This document shows, in pieces, positions 1-11,823 of a stretch of 64,000 nucleotides of DNA (position 1 is its first letter; every line of letters begins with the position of its first letter). The position numbers were made by a program, and so were the translations under genes. Origin of the DNA: Balaenoptera acutorostrata (lineage: Eukaryota; Chordata; Mammalia; Artiodactyla; Balaenopteridae); the NCBI RefSeq assembly GCF_949987535.1, contig NC_080069.1, positions 42,211,269 to 42,275,268 on the forward strand, in the 5' to 3' direction. The notes beneath the pieces are model-generated. The model saw only the letters and a program-made list of their open reading frames with translations. It did not search any database and was not told the origin of the DNA.

Positions 1-290
1 AGTGGTTGAGAGTCTGCCTGCCAATGCAGGGGACAAGGGTTCGAGCCCTGGTCTGGGAGGATCCCACATGCCGTGGAGCGGCTGGGCCCGTGAGCCACAA
101 TTACTGAGCCTGCGCGTCTGGAGCCTGTGCTCCGCAACAAGAGAGGCCGCGATTGTGAGAGGCCCGCGCACCGCGATGAAGGGTGGCCCCCACTTGCCGC
201 AACTGGGGAGAGCCCTCGCACAGGGACGGAGACCCAACACAGCCAAAAATAAATAAATAATAAATAAATAATAAATTAAAAAAAAAAAAA
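1..290 (+). mobile_element. CHR-type tRNA-derived SINE, cut by window start
   Basis: This is a cetacean CHR SINE in sense orientation. The tRNA-derived head contains the B-box-like ggttcgagccctgg, followed by the family-specific body and an AAAT-rich tail ending in an A-run at about 290. The first dozen or so bases of the element (gggcttccctggtggcgc in other copies here) lie before position 1. The reading frames across it are SINE sequence and do not encode a protein. Confidence 0.93.
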
Positions 291-1775
291 GACACAGATC
301 AAATGACAACTATCACCTAACTTACACAAATAATAAAACAACAGCTATTAATACATAATTCACAGAAATTATTACTCAAGTTACAACAGCTACTACAATG
401 TGCACACATTGTAGCTCAAATGTATTTAATGAATGAAACATTTGTTTATGTTAGCACTTGTCTGACTGTAGTCAGTAGAATCATTGTGGTTATTTCTAAA
501 CAAAGTAACAAGATAATGAGGCTTACCAGCTCCAGATTTGCAGACCACAAAGAACTCTGTGCTTTATGAGGAGACCTATGTGCTCTTGGAAAAGAGTGTA
601 TATGTTTAAGGTTTATTATTGGCAAGGTTTTCTAAGACATCATACTCAAAAACTAAATGTTCTGGAGAAGTCTATAAGGAGAAAAAAAGTTGTAGGAGTT
701 ATACTTATGAAACTTGAAATTGCCACTGTAACACAGTATTTTCTGGGCTTATGGCAGGGGTCCAGGAAGAAGAGTGTCAAGGATTATAGGTAGCAGGGAT
801 AATCAGATGGACTTACTGAGCTGTGCAGTATTTTATGATGGAAAATTGCCCATGGGAAAAGCTGCCAATTCAAGCACAGATTTGGATTTCCCCTTTCCTT
901 CATCCATTTACAAGTGTTTGTTGTGTGCTTAGGGAGATCCAGACACTCTGCTCTGGGTGCTTTCTTTCAGTACTCTAGACATGATCACCCTAAGTTTAAC
1001 TTCTAAGATTCCATTTGCACTCAACGTTCTAAATTCCTTTCTTTCCTGTACTCTCATTGTGAATAGCTAAGCTTTTCTACTATATTCATGAACTAACAGG
1101 GATGAAAAAGAGAACACTGTTAGTTATACAATGACCTTAAAAAAATTTTTTTTAAACCTCTTTGGCTATATTTTCCAAAACAGCTCCTCTAATAGAAGGC
1201 TGGAGCAGAGCAGGGTGACTGGGCCTTAAAGACTCACACGTCAGCAGGGTGAGCAGTTTCCTACCTAGGATCCAGTCCTACAAAGATATAGTGCCTTTCA
1301 GGCCTGCAGGAAGGGCAGCACAGGCCACTTACTTGGTAAAGTGGTATACTAATCATTAAGGGGACTAACTTCATTGTGTGTTTTACATGTAAATGGGGGC
1401 ATCCCATTTCAAGCTGCAGAAATGATGTCAACTTTTATAAAGTTAAGGAGTCTGCTTATAGCATATGGGGCCCACAGTGAGGTAACTTCCTAAGCACTTG
1501 GAAAAGAAGCAAAGATGCTTGTTCTTTAAAACTTTAATTTAAAGAACAACACTTAATAGAAAGGGGCAGAGATGTATAAACTCATCTGAAGGAGTAAAAG
1601 TGACCCTCAGGCTAGCAGGACATCACTATGATCCAACTACATATTTTTACACACATAAAGGAAGCACGTCTGTCCCAGCAAGGCTTGGTGGGTGTGAAGG
1701 CCCAGGGCAGGAGCACTACGGAATTAAACAGCAGAGTACTGACCAGAGGACATGTCTGGCCATAGGACTGAGTTC
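291..1775. other. Intronic DNA, nothing recognised
   Basis: AT-rich sequence without a repeat I can name and without a convincing exon on either strand. By position it would belong to IDNK intron 3. I looked on the minus strand for the missing kinase exons and did not see them. Confidence 0.5.
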
Positions 1776-1790
1776 TGGCCATAGGACTTT

Positions 1791-2031
1791 TTTTTTTTTT
1801 TTTTTTTTTAATAATTTTAAGTACCAATCCATAATTTGTGGGTTTTTTTTTTTTTAAATATTTATTTATTTATTTATTTATTTATCTTTGGCTGTGTTGG
1901 GTCCTCGGTTCGTGCGAGGGCTTTCTCCAGTTGCGGCAAGCGGGGGCCACTCTTCATCGCGGTGCGCGGGCCTCTCTCTATCGCGGCCCCTCCCGTTGCG
2001 GGGCACAGGCTCCAGACGCGCAGGCTCAGCA
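1791..2031 (-). mobile_element. 5'-truncated CHR SINE with a 3' extension
   Basis: An antisense SINE lies at about 1856-2031, truncated at its head. It is flanked by the direct repeat tggccataggacttt at 1776-1790 and 2032-2046. Between the SINE tail and the repeat at 1790 lie a T-run (1844-1855), about 32 bases of unrelated sequence and a second T-run (1791-about 1811). Read in SINE sense, the copy has tail, unique sequence, then a second A-tail. This looks like readthrough into flanking DNA before reinsertion. Confidence 0.85.
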
Positions 2032-2046
2032 TGGCCATAGGACTTT

Positions 2047-3685
2047 GAATATCATATTCTCATTAGCAAATGTCTTCCTGTAAGGGGATGGATGGTCTCA
2101 CACCATTAGAAACTTCAGCCCTAACTCTCCTCCTCTTTTGATTGCATGTTCACTGAGAAACCCGATTGTATGTTGGCTTCTGAAATTGGATCCATGTGAG
2201 TGTTACGGGCCATGTGGCACTTAAATTTCTCCTTGTAAATTAATCAACTGGCATTCTGGTTTTATGTAGAAATCTTGTGAACCTGACTAGTGGGGTTCTC
2301 ATATGAGACATGAATGCGTGTTCAATGTGTTGACGGTATCAGGCATTGAGCTGGCAAGACAGAGCCTGACTACCCTTGTCCTATCTGGGTAGGCAGACAG
2401 CCTTTTCCACAATACATCCCTTGTCACTGTACAAGTCTCTAGGTGAAACAAAATCCTGAGACTAGTGCTGTGGGCTGCTAACCCCCATTCAGCAAGAATG
2501 TTTGGTTTAGAAGAGGTAGTTGGAAGGTTCAGAGGGCCGAATGCTAATTCACATATTCAGTATTCACATACCTACTTAGAGTTCAAGGAGCAATTATGAT
2601 GCATTAGGACTGATTTACAGATGCAAACACAACAAAAAAATGAGTTGTTCTTCTGCATGAGTAAAATGTTCCTAGTGGGTTTGGACGAACCAAGGAGAGG
2701 GGATAATTTGTTTAATTTCTAGTACTTTAGATATCTCTTCTTTCTTCACATTAGCAGAGGAGCAAACTTGTGTTCTGTTATTTTATTTAGATTGCACATT
2801 TCCTCCAGTCCATCGGCACAAATCTCTCTTTGTACAGAGATCAATCTCTGTATTATTTTATGGCTTAGGAAACAAATATGTTATGGTGTTAAGTTGGGTA
2901 TTGACTTTATTATTCATTACATTTTCTGCATGCCTGAAACATTTCACAATAAAGACGAAACAAATTAAAAATAACGGAAAACATGTTTGGGTAATAAGCT
3001 TCCTATCCTATGTATAGGAAAATGGAACTTTACTTTGAATCCATGCTTTTTTATTGTTTTAATAGTGCCTCGATATGTGCCTTTGTCAAGAATTAAGCAT
3101 GTTGCATCACTTAGTCATAATAAAATTCCTCAGAAGCTCAACCATGAAAACTAATATTAGTACATGGAAACATTAAACTATTTAAACAAAAATGGATGCT
3201 TTCAGACATTTGCCCAATCAGAATGTATGTTGGACCAGTTTATTCACTGCACTGGTAAGGTCTGGGTCCACCAGCCATAAAAACAATGAGAGAAGGTTGG
3301 AGATAAAACAGAAGCACTTTCACCTTTATTTTACAGAAGTTTCCAAGTATTGAGTCATAATTACACAATTGGGATCCTTCCTTGGGGGATCACATGGGGC
3401 CACAAGCAGAGAGTTTTTCCAAAGCAGCTCCAGAGGCTACCTAGACGCCCATGTGGAAACCAGAATTCTCAGACCTGCTGTGTAAAGCCAGGTGTCACCT
3501 GCCTCAAATACCCTTCAAGGCCTAGGCCCCTACAATGGATGTGCTCACCAAGGGCTGTGCCTCTCTCCTGCTCTCACCCTCACCCTTGCTTTCACCTTTT
3601 CTTGCTCCACTTAATCAACCCTGATTCACTTCTTGTAGATTTTTGTGTGTGTGGAATATCAGGGCCTTAACACAGTAGAAAAAGT
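2047..3685. other. Intronic DNA, nothing recognised
   Basis: AT-rich sequence without a recognisable exon or young repeat. Short open frames on both strands have no family resemblance that I can see. Confidence 0.5.
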
Positions 3686-3689
3686 AGAG

Positions 3690-3830
3690 TCTTAGAGGTT
3701 AGAGAGATCCCCCTCACTCTGTGCCTTTGCTCAAGTTACTTAACTTCTCTGTGCCTCCCTTTGTTCATCTGCAAAATGGGGGAATCATATATAATACATT
3801 GAGCTGCTTTGGGACTTAAACAGGAGTAGA
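3690..3830 (+). repeat. MIR fragment
   Basis: The sequence includes the core of the ancient MIR SINE in sense: tcaagttacttaacttctct followed by gtgcctc and ctgcaaaatgggg, in the usual order. It is old and diverged. Confidence 0.75.
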
Positions 3831-3959
3831 CTCCATTTTAAACATTACTTTTTGGCTGATTTAATAGCTGCAATAAACAGCATTCATTTCCAACTTTGAA
3901 TTTTGAAAAGACCTTTAATAAATAAATTTAGTATGCAGTGGGCTCTAACTCCATAAACA

Positions 3960-4460
3960 ATGAATACTTAATATGTGCAAAGCACCATATCGCGCACTGG
4001 GGATATAAATATGAACGGTGCAGTCCCTGTCCTCGAGGGGGGTCACAGCCTTAGGATGGGTATTTATCAATTAAACTACCCACAGGACAGTAATGAGGGC
4101 TCCAAGAAATATAAGAAGGGCTATGATAAGATAAGGGGAGAGAGCAATGTTGATCAGGCCCTAGGAAGACTAAATCTTAAAGGGTAAAGAGGATTTTAAT
4201 GGAAGCAGGGCCTGTCAAGCAGAGGGAAGGGCAAGACTTGGCATATTAAAGATGGTTTACCAAGACTCTTGTCTAAATGGATGAGGCAGGAGCTCAGCAC
4301 TGGTGAACAGGAGGTGTGGGAGTTGATAGGTGAGGAAGGTCAGGAGAAACTGTCAGGACTAGAGAGTCAAGACCTTGAGTGACCTGCTAAGGAGTCTGGA
4401 CTTTATTGTTAGGGTCTTAGGGAGGACTTGGACACATGAGCTCCAAATTTTGTATTCATG
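3960..4460 (-). repeat. L2 fragment, antisense
   Basis: The order of features follows an antisense L2 3' region: a degenerate tgtgcaaagcacc start, a ccctgtcctcgaggggg block near 4025, and an aggagtctggactttattgt block near 4390 that corresponds to the end of the L2 coding part. It is strongly diverged and the boundaries are loose. Confidence 0.5.
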
Positions 4461-4599
4461 TTTGTGAAGAAAGGGAATGATTGAGATCTCCTTTTCACAG
4501 ATGCAGAAACTGGGGCAAAACAGAGGATGTATTAAAGCAAATTCACTGACCTCTGTGTGTAAATAGTTACTACGGACGATATGGTAACTTAGGCAAGTC

Positions 4600-5320
4600 A
4601 AACACACAAAGTCTTAGGGGAAAGAGAGGAGGAAACAACATAACCCAAATGAACATTCCTGCTTGCTGGATCTGATGTTCTAGGTCCCTTCATTCCTGAC
4701 AGTCCTTACATGCAGGGATGGAGGGGCAGTGTATCCTGAACCCCCAGCCCAGTGCTTAAGCACTTGGCCTATCTAGAGAAACAGTGTCTTCTGGAAGGGG
4801 ATGATGGTTAAAGGGCAGGGCAGGAGCTCAGAGGAACAGATGGAAGATGAGTGTGCCCAGCATTGCTGGGGGAGGTGGAGAGAGGGCAAGGAAAGTAGGA
4901 GGGGAGGACAACGGGCGAGGGACTGGTTTTATCTGGTGCAAAAGTGAACTTAAGCCCGTAGAGGAAAGAATGCATGTAAAAATAATATATACCCCAAAAA
5001 AGATAAGGGGGAAAAACTCAAATTCAATTAGTAGGTATTTTTGGAAGATGCAACCAAGGGTGATGAAAATTCTGTGAAAGGATTTTTCGGCACTAGTTGA
5101 ATTTTCTATACAGGATAAGTATTATATTTATAATCAGGGAAAAATTGTCAAAAAACCCTCTTTTAAATAGACTTTGAGGTTGAAGTCTGCTCAAGTGTCA
5201 CCATACGCTGCCAGGACAGCATGAACCTGGCAAATATGGGAGACTCACTGACTGGCAGCTTGGAAATTCTTTATTATTATCATCATCATCATGCTAATAA
5301 TGTATTGCAGCCTGGGTGGC
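4600..5320. other. Intronic DNA, nothing recognised
   Basis: I see only a short imperfect microsatellite (attattatcatcatc) near 5270-5294 and no gene. Confidence 0.45.
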
Positions 5321-5327
5321 ATATCTT

Positions 5328-5535
5328 TCTATACCAGCGCTGTCCAATAGAGTTTTCTGCCCTGAGGGAAATGTCCTCTATCTGTGCCACCAAATGTCCT
5401 CTATCTGTGCCACCAAATGTCCTCTGTGGCAGCCACCAGCCACATGTGGCTGTTGAACACTTGAAATGTGGCAGTGCAACCCAGGAACCGGAGTTTACAT
5501 TTAATTTAATTGAAATAGACTTAAGGAGCCCTTGG
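5328..5535 (+). repeat. Ancient DNA-transposon fragment with a 23-bp triplication
   Basis: The blocks gctgtccaatagagttttct and cacatgtggctgttgaacac match a widespread ancient mammalian DNA-transposon repeat, probably hAT type; I cannot give the exact family. Inside it a 23-bp unit starting aaatgtcctct is repeated at 5369-5391 and 5392-5414, with a partial third copy from 5415. Confidence 0.55.
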
Positions 5536-5768
5536 TATATTCAACTCAGGTTCTTTCTCTTCATATCTTAGCCTTCTGAGCACAATACCCTCCCCAAACC
5601 CTCCTGAGACTCTTCCCCAAGGCCAACCGCGATGTCTGCCTCTAACACTCTGATGTTCAGTACAGTATCTTTGGGATGGGGGACTGGTTGCCAGAGCAAC
5701 CAGGAGGTCCTTGGTGCCAGCTCAGCTGTGACCCACACCTTCACTCTTAGACTTGCTGGGCTCTCATC

Positions 5769-5786
5769 AAAAATGTAAGCCATCTG
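5769..5786. repeat. Target-site duplication, left copy, of the intact L1
   Basis: The 18-bp sequence aaaaatgtaagccatctg recurs exactly at 13170-13187. The pair brackets the whole L1-bearing insertion, so the 5' extension and the long 3' segment arrived with the L1 in one event. Confidence 0.9.
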
Positions 5787-5848
5787 TCTCTGGTGATTTA
5801 GTCATCCTTCTCTTCCTGGTACAGAGAAAGAGACACAAATCAAAATTC
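5787..5848 (+). other. Extra sequence 5' of the L1 start, possible 5' transduction
   Basis: In L1 the YY1-like site lies about a dozen bases from the transcription start; the second L1 of this window has its aagatggc about 12 bases from its end. By that measure this L1 should start near 5849. The 62 bases before it lie inside the target-site duplication, so they were copied from the transcript. The upstream edge is exact and the inner edge is inferred. Confidence 0.55.
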
Positions 5849-6815
5849 CCGGAGATTAACCAAGATGGCGGAGTAGAAGGACGTGCTCTCACTCCCTCTT
5901 GCGAGAGCACCAGAATCACAACTGGCTGCTGGACAATCATTGACAGGAAGACCCTGGACTTCACCAAGGAGGACACCCCACATCCAAGGACAGAGGAGAA
6001 GCCACAGTGAGATGGTAGGAGGGGCGCAATCAGAGTAAAATCAAATCCCATAACTGCTGGGTGGGTGACTCACAGACTGGCGAACACTTATACCACAGAA
6101 GTCCACCCACTGGAGTGAAGGTTCTGAGCCCCACCTCAGGCTTCCCAACCTGGGGGTCCGGCAAAGGGAGGAGGAATTCCTAGAGAATCAGACTTTGAAG
6201 TCTAGTGGGAATTGATTGCAGGACTGTGACAGGACTGGGGGAAACAGAGACCCCACTCTTGGAGGGCACACACAAAGTAATGTGTGCATCGGGACCCAGG
6301 GGAAGGAGCAGTGACCCTGGGGGAGACTGAACCAGACGTACCTGCTGGTGTTGGGGGGTCTCCTGCAGAGGCGAGTGGTGGCTCTGTTTCACCGTGGGGA
6401 TAAGGACACTGGCAGCAGAGGTCCTGGGAAGTTCTCCTTGGCGTGAGCCCTCCCAGAGTCTGCCATTAACCCCACCAAAGAGCTCGGGTAGGCTCCAGTG
6501 TTGGGTTGCCTCAGGCAAAACAACCAATAGGGAGGGAACCCAGCCCCACCCATCAACAGTCAAGTGGATTAAGGTTTTACTGGGCTCTGATCGCCACAGC
6601 AACAGGGAGGGAACCCAGCCCCACCCATCAACAGTCAAGTGGATTAAGGTTTTACTGAGCTCTGACACAGCAACAGTCAGCTCTACCCACCACCAGAGCC
6701 TCCCATCAAGCCTCTTAGATAGCCTCAACCACCAGAGGGCAGACAACAGAAGCAAGAAAAACTACAATCCTGCAGCCTGTGGACCAAAAACCACAGTTAC
6801 AGAAAGACAGAGAAG
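5849..6815 (+). promoter_or_regulatory. L1 5'UTR and internal promoter
   Basis: This 967-bp leader precedes ORF1. A caagatggc motif at 5861-5869 matches the YY1 site that positions L1 transcription starts. A 75-bp unit beginning agggagggaacccag is tandemly duplicated at 6529-6603 and from 6604. The leader is not alignable by eye to the 5'UTR of the second L1 at 37.0-38.3 kb, apart from a short ORF1-proximal stretch resembling tcaggcaaaacaacc. Open frames on both strands here are not known L1 proteins. Confidence 0.8.
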
Positions 6816-7721
6816 ATGAAAAGGCAGAGGGCTATGTACCAGATGAAAGAACAAGAAAAAACCCCAGAAAAACAACTAAATGAAGTGGAGATAGGCAACC
6901 TTCCAGAAAAAGAATTCAGAATAATGATAGTGAAGATGATCCAGGACCTCGGAATAAGAATGGAGGCAAAGATTGAGAAGATGCAAGAAATGATTAACAA
7001 AGACCTAGAAGAATTAAAGAACAAACAAACAGAGATGACCAATACAATAACTGAAATGAAAACTACACTAGAAGGAATCAATAGCAGAATAACTGAGGCA
7101 GAAGAACGGATAAGTGACCTGGAAGACAGAATGGTGGAATTCACTGCTGCGGAACAGACTAAAGAAAAAAGAATAAAAAGAAATGAAGACAGCCTAAGAG
7201 ACCTCTGGGACAACGTTAAACGCAACAACATTCGCATTATAGGGGTCCCAGAAGGAGAAGAGAGAGAGAAAGGACCAGAGAAAATATTTGAAGAGATTAT
7301 AATCGAAAACTTCCCTAACATGGGAAAGGAAATAGCCACCCAAGTCCAGGAAGCGCAGAGAGTCCCATACAGAATAAACCCAAGGAGAAACACGCCGAGA
7401 CACATAGTAATCAAAGTGGCAAAAATTAAAGACAAAGAAAAATTACTGAAAGCAGCAAGGGAAAAACGACAAATAACATACAAGGGAACCCCCATAAGGT
7501 TAACAGCTGATTTCTCAGCAGAAACTCTGCAAGCCAGAAGGGAGTGGCATGAAATACTTAAAGTGATGAAAGGGAAGAACCTACAACCAAGATTACTCTA
7601 CCCAGCAAGGATCTCATTTAGATTTGATGGAGAAATCAAAAGCTTTACAGACAAGCAAAAGCTAAGAGAATTCAGCACCACCAAACCAGCTCTACAACAA
7701 ATGCTAAAGGAACTTCTCTAA
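6816..7721 (+). CDS. LINE-1 ORF1 protein (RNA-binding chaperone)
   Basis: ORF1p trimerises, coats L1 RNA in cis and acts as a nucleic-acid chaperone in the cytoplasmic L1 particle. This intact copy is 301 residues, against 338 in human L1. Residues about 35-135 form a heptad-rich coiled coil. An RRM-like domain follows with [12 protein letters not shown] near 145, and the C-terminal domain carries [17 protein letters not shown] near 235-250. The protein stops right after MLKELL. In the second L1 here the frame continues about 20 residues past that point, as does human ORF1p, so this copy has lost the C-terminal tail. ORF2 begins 58 bp downstream, the usual L1 layout. The start is the first in-frame ATG of the coiled-coil frame. 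Confidence 0.93.
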   Translation: MKRQRAMYQMKEQEKTPEKQLNEVEIGNLPEKEFRIMIVKMIQDLGIRMEAKIEKMQEMINKDLEELKNKQTEMTNTITEMKTTLEGINSRITEAEERISDLEDRMVEFTAAEQTKEKRIKRNEDSLRDLWDNVKRNNIRIIGVPEGEEREKGPEKIFEEIIIENFPNMGKEIATQVQEAQRVPYRINPRRNTPRHIVIKVAKIKDKEKLLKAAREKRQITYKGTPIRLTADFSAETLQARREWHEILKVMKGKNLQPRLLYPARISFRFDGEIKSFTDKQKLREFSTTKPALQQMLKELL

Positions 7722-7779
7722 GTGGGAAACACAAGAGAAGGAAAGGACCTACAAAAACAAACCCAAAACAATTAAGAAA

Positions 7780-10700
7780 ATGGTCATAGGAACATACATA
7801 TCGATAATTACCTTAAACGTGAATGGATTAAATGCCCCAACCAAAAGACATAGACTGGCTGAATGGATACAAAAACAAGACCCATATATATGCTGTCTAC
7901 AAGAGACCCACTTCAGACCTAGGGACACATACAGACTGAAAGTGAGGGGATGGAAAAAGATATTCCATGCAAATGGAAATCAAAAGAAAGCTGGAGTAGC
8001 TATACTCATATCAGATAAAATAGACTTTAAAATAAAGAATGTTACAAGAGACAAGGAAGGACACTACATAATGATCCAGGGATCAATCCAAGAAGAAGAT
8101 ATAACAATTATAAATATATATGCACCCAACATAGGAGCACCTCAATACATAAGGCAACTGCTAACAGCTATAAAAGAGGAAATCGACAGTAACACAATAA
8201 TAGTGGGGGACTTTAACACCTCACTTACACCAATGGACAGATCATCCAAAATGAAAATAAATAAGGAAACAGAAGCTTTAAATGACACAATAGACCAGAT
8301 AGATTTAATTGATATATATAGGACATTCCATCCAAAAACGGCAGATTACACGTTCTTCTCAAGTGCACACGGAACATTCTCCAGGATAGATCACATCTTG
8401 GGTCACAAATCAAGCCTCAGTAAATTTAAGAAAATTGAAATCATATCAAGCATCTTTTCTGACCACAACGCTATGAGATTAGAAATGAATTACAGGGAAA
8501 AAAACGTAAAAAAGACAAACACATGGAGGCTAAACAATACGTTACTAAATAACCAAGAGATCACTGAAGAAATCAAACAGGAAATAAAAAAATACCTAGA
8601 GACAAATGACAATGAAAACACGACGACCCAAAACCTATGGGATGCAGCAAAAGCGGTTCTAAGAGGGAAGTTTATAGCTATACAAGCCTACCTAAAGAAA
8701 CAAGAAAAATCTCAAGTAAACAATCTAACTTTACACCTAAAGAAACTAGAGAAAGAAGAACAAACAAAACCCAAAGTTAGCAGAAGGAAAGAAATCATAA
8801 AGATCAGAGCAGAAATAAATGAAATAGAAACAAAGAAAACAATAGCAAAGATCAATAAAACTAAAAGTTGGTTCTTTGAGAAGATAAACAAAATTGATAA
8901 GCCATTAGCCAGACTCATCAAGAAAAAGAGGGAGAGGACTCAAATCAATAAAATCAGAAATGAAAAAGGAGAAGTTACAACAGACACCGCAGAAATACAA
9001 AACATCCTAAGAGACTACTACAAGCAACTCTATGCCAATAAAATGGACAACCTGGAAGAAATGGACAAATTCTTAGAAAGGTATAACCTTCCAAGACTGA
9101 ATCAGGAAGAAACAAAAAATATCAACAGACCAATCACAAGTAATGAAATTGAAACTGTGATTAAAAATCTTCCAACAAACAAAAGTCCAGGACCAGATGG
9201 CTTCACAGGTGAATTCTATCAAACATTTAGAGAAGAGCTAACACCCATCCTTCTCAAACTCTTCCAAAAAATTGCAGAGGAAGGAACACTCCCAAACTCA
9301 TTCTATGAGGCCACCATCACCCTGATACCAAAACCAGACAAAGACACTACAAAAAAAGAAAATTACAGACCAATATCACTGATGAATATAGATGCAAAAA
9401 TCCTCAACAAAATACTAGCAAACAGAATCCAACAACACATTAAAAGGATCATACACCACGATCAAGTGGGATTTATCCCAGGGATGCAAGGATTCTTCAA
9501 TATACGCAAATCAATCAATGTGATACACCATATTAACAAATTGAAGAAGAAAAACCATATGATCATCTCAATAGATGCAGAAAAAGCTTTTGACAAAATT
9601 CAACACCCATTTCTGATAAAAACTCTCCAGAAAGTGGGCATAGAGGGAACCTACCTCAACATAATAAAGGCCATATATGACAAACCCACAGCAAACATCA
9701 TTCTCAATGGTGAAAAACTGAAAGCATTTCCTCTAAGATCAGGAACGAGACAAGGATGTCCACTCTCACCACTATTATTCAACATAGTTCTGGAAGTCCT
9801 AGCCACGGCAATCAGAGAAGAAAAAGAAATAAAAGGAATACAAATTGGAAAAGAAGAAGTAAAACTGTCACTGTTTGTGGATGACATGATACTATACATA
9901 GAGAATCCTAAAACTGCCACCAGAAAACTGCTAGAGCTAATTAATGAATATGGTAAAGTTGCAGGTTACAAAATTAATGCACAGAAATCTCTTGCATTCC
10001 TATACACTAATGATGAAAAATCTGAAAGAGAAATTATGGAAACACTCCCATTTACCATTGCAACAAAAAGAATAAAATACCTAGGAATAAACCTACCTAA
10101 GGAGACAAAAGACCTGTATGCAGAAAACTATAAGACACTGATGAAAGAAATTAAAGATGATACCAACAGATGGAGAGATATACCATGTTCTTGGATTGGA
10201 AGAATCAACATTGTGAAAATGAGTATACTACCCAAAGCAATCTACAGATTCAATGCAATCCCTATCAAATTACCAATGGCATTTTTTACGGAGCTAGAAC
10301 AAATCATCTTAAAATTTGTATGGAGACACAAAAGACCCCGAATAGCCAAAGCAGTCTTGAGGCAAAAAAATGGAGCTGGAGGAATCAGACTCCCTGACTT
10401 CAGACTATACTACAAAGCTACAGTAATCAAGACAATATGGTACTGGCACAAAAACAGAAACATAGATCAATGGAACAAGATAGAAAGCCCAGAGATTAAC
10501 CCACGCACCTATGGTCAACTAATCTATGACAAAGGAGGCAAAGATATACAATGGAGAAAAGACAGTCTCTTCAATAAGTGGTGCTGGGAAAACTGGACAG
10601 CTACATGTAAAAGAATGAAATTAGAATACTCCCTAACACCATACACAAAAATAAACTCAAAATGGATTAGAGACCTAAATATAAGACTGGACACTATAAA

Positions 10701-11598
10701 ACTCTTAGAGGAAAACATAGGAAGAACACTCTTTGACATAAATCACAGCAAGATCTTTTTCGATCCACCTCCTAGAGTAATGGAAATAAAAACAAAAATA
10801 AACAAGTGGGACCTAATGAAACTTCAAAGCTTTTGCACAGCAAAGGAAACCATAAACAAGACGAAAAGACAACCCTCAGAATGGGAGAAAATATTTGCAA
10901 ATGAATCAACGGACAAAGGATTAATCTCCAAAATATATAAACAGCTCATTCAGCTCAATATCAAAGAAACAAACACCCCAATCCAAAAATGGGCAGAAGA
11001 CCTAAATAGACATTTCTCCAAAGAAGACATACAGACGGCCACGAAGCACATGAAAAGATGCTCAACATCACTAATTATTAGAGAAATGCAAATCAAAACT
11101 ACAATGAGGTATCACCTCACTCCTGTCAGAATGGGCATCATCAGAAAATCTACAAACAACAAATGCTGGAGAGGGTGTGGAGAAAAGGGAACCCTCTTGC
11201 ACTGTTGGTGGGAATGTAAATTGATACAGCCACTATGGAGAACAATATGGAGGTGCCTTAAAAAACTAAAAATAGAATTACCATATGACCCAGCAATCCC
11301 ACTACTGGGCATATACCCAGAGAAAACCGTAATTCAAAAAGACACGTGCACCCGAATGTTCATTGCAGCACTATTTACAATAGCCAGGTCATGGAAGCAA
11401 CCTAAATGCCCATCAACAGACGAATGGATAAAGAAGTTGTGGTACATATATACGATGGAATATTATTCAGCCATAAAAAGGAACGAAATTGAGTCATTTG
11501 TTGAGAAGTGGATGGATCTAGAGACTGTCATACAGAGTGAAGTAAGTCAGAAAGAGAAAAACAAATATCGTATGTTAATGCATGTATGTGGAACGTAG
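7780..11598 (+). CDS. LINE-1 ORF2 protein (endonuclease and reverse transcriptase)
   Basis: ORF2p nicks target DNA and primes reverse transcription from the nick in the nucleus. The frame is uninterrupted over 1272 residues (human: 1275). The N-terminal APE-type endonuclease keeps its key residues: NVNGL near 14, QETH near 42, INIYAPN, GDFNT near 144, SRIDHIL near 205 and SDHN near 229. The RT domain shows the [13 protein letters not shown] block and the catalytic box, which reads FVDD (residues 699-702) where L1s normally have FADD. The C-terminal cysteine region has CWRGCG then LHCWWEC. It ends MHVCGT. No frameshift or stop is seen, so it may be functional, with the valine as the one suspicious site. 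Translation would occur by reinitiation from the bicistronic RNA. Confidence 0.95.
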   Translation: MVIGTYISIITLNVNGLNAPTKRHRLAEWIQKQDPYICCLQETHFRPRDTYRLKVRGWKKIFHANGNQKKAGVAILISDKIDFKIKNVTRDKEGHYIMIQGSIQEEDITIINIYAPNIGAPQYIRQLLTAIKEEIDSNTIIVGDFNTSLTPMDRSSKMKINKETEALNDTIDQIDLIDIYRTFHPKTADYTFFSSAHGTFSRIDHILGHKSSLSKFKKIEIISSIFSDHNAMRLEMNYREKNVKKTNTWRLNNTLLNNQEITEEIKQEIKKYLETNDNENTTTQNLWDAAKAVLRGKFIAIQAYLKKQEKSQVNNLTLHLKKLEKEEQTKPKVSRRKEIIKIRAEINEIETKKTIAKINKTKSWFFEKINKIDKPLARLIKKKRERTQINKIRNEKGEVTTDTAEIQNILRDYYKQLYANKMDNLEEMDKFLERYNLPRLNQEETKNINRPITSNEIETVIKNLPTNKSPGPDGFTGEFYQTFREELTPILLKLFQKIAEEGTLPNSFYEATITLIPKPDKDTTKKENYRPISLMNIDAKILNKILANRIQQHIKRIIHHDQVGFIPGMQGFFNIRKSINVIHHINKLKKKNHMIISIDAEKAFDKIQHPFLIKTLQKVGIEGTYLNIIKAIYDKPTANIILNGEKLKAFPLRSGTRQGCPLSPLLFNIVLEVLATAIREEKEIKGIQIGKEEVKLSLFVDDMILYIENPKTATRKLLELINEYGKVAGYKINAQKSLAFLYTNDEKSEREIMETLPFTIATKRIKYLGINLPKETKDLYAENYKTLMKEIKDDTNRWRDIPCSWIGRINIVKMSILPKAIYRFNAIPIKLPMAFFTELEQIILKFVWRHKRPRIAKAVLRQKNGAGGIRLPDFRLYYKATVIKTIWYWHKNRNIDQWNKIESPEINPRTYGQLIYDKGGKDIQWRKDSLFNKWCWENWTATCKRMKLEYSLTPYTKINSKWIRDLNIRLDTIKLLEENIGRTLFDINHSKIFFDPPPRVMEIKTKINKWDLMKLQSFCTAKETINKTKRQPSEWEKIFANESTDKGLISKIYKQLIQLNIKETNTPIQKWAEDLNRHFSKEDIQTATKHMKRCSTSLIIREMQIKTTMRYHLTPVRMGIIRKSTNNKCWRGCGEKGTLLHCWWECKLIQPLWRTIWRCLKKLKIELPYDPAIPLLGIYPEKTVIQKDTCTRMFIAALFTIARSWKQPKCPSTDEWIKKLWYIYTMEYYSAIKRNEIESFVEKWMDLETVIQSEVSQKEKNKYRMLMHVCGT

Positions 11599-11805
11599 AA
11601 AAATGGTACAGATGAGCCAGTTTGCAGGGCAGAAGTTGAGACACAGATGTAGAGAATGGACATATGGACACCAAGGGGGGAAAACTGCGATGAGGTGGGG
11701 ATGGTGATGTGCTGAATTGGGCGATTGGGATTGACATGTATACACTGATGTGTATAAAACTGATGCCTAATAAGAACCTGCAGTATAAAAAAACAAACAA
11801 AACAA
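11599..11805 (+). other. L1 3'UTR proper
   Basis: This short 3'UTR runs from the ORF2 stop to an A-rich stretch (aaaaaaacaaacaaaac, 11788-11804). It includes a purine-rich block with a G-run near 11680 and the taataagaacctgcagtata end seen in young cetartiodactyl L1s. No clear AATAAA is present here, which may explain readthrough into the sequence beyond. Confidence 0.7.
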
Positions 11806-11823
11806 CTAATACTAAACTTTCAT

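Noticed and set aside
1..290. tRNA genes suggested by B-box-like ggttcgagccctgg at many sites
   Set aside because: These are tRNA-derived heads of SINEs. No complete cloverleaf with paired acceptor arm is seen.
4847..5077. 76-codon plus-strand frame in IDNK intron 3
   Set aside because: No family resemblance, no splice or promoter context, and a length expected by chance.
6180..6755. 191-codon minus-strand frame opposite the L1 5'UTR
   Set aside because: It contains a repeated block caused by the 75-bp duplication and has no known counterpart. An antisense L1 protein at this position is not supported by what I can see.
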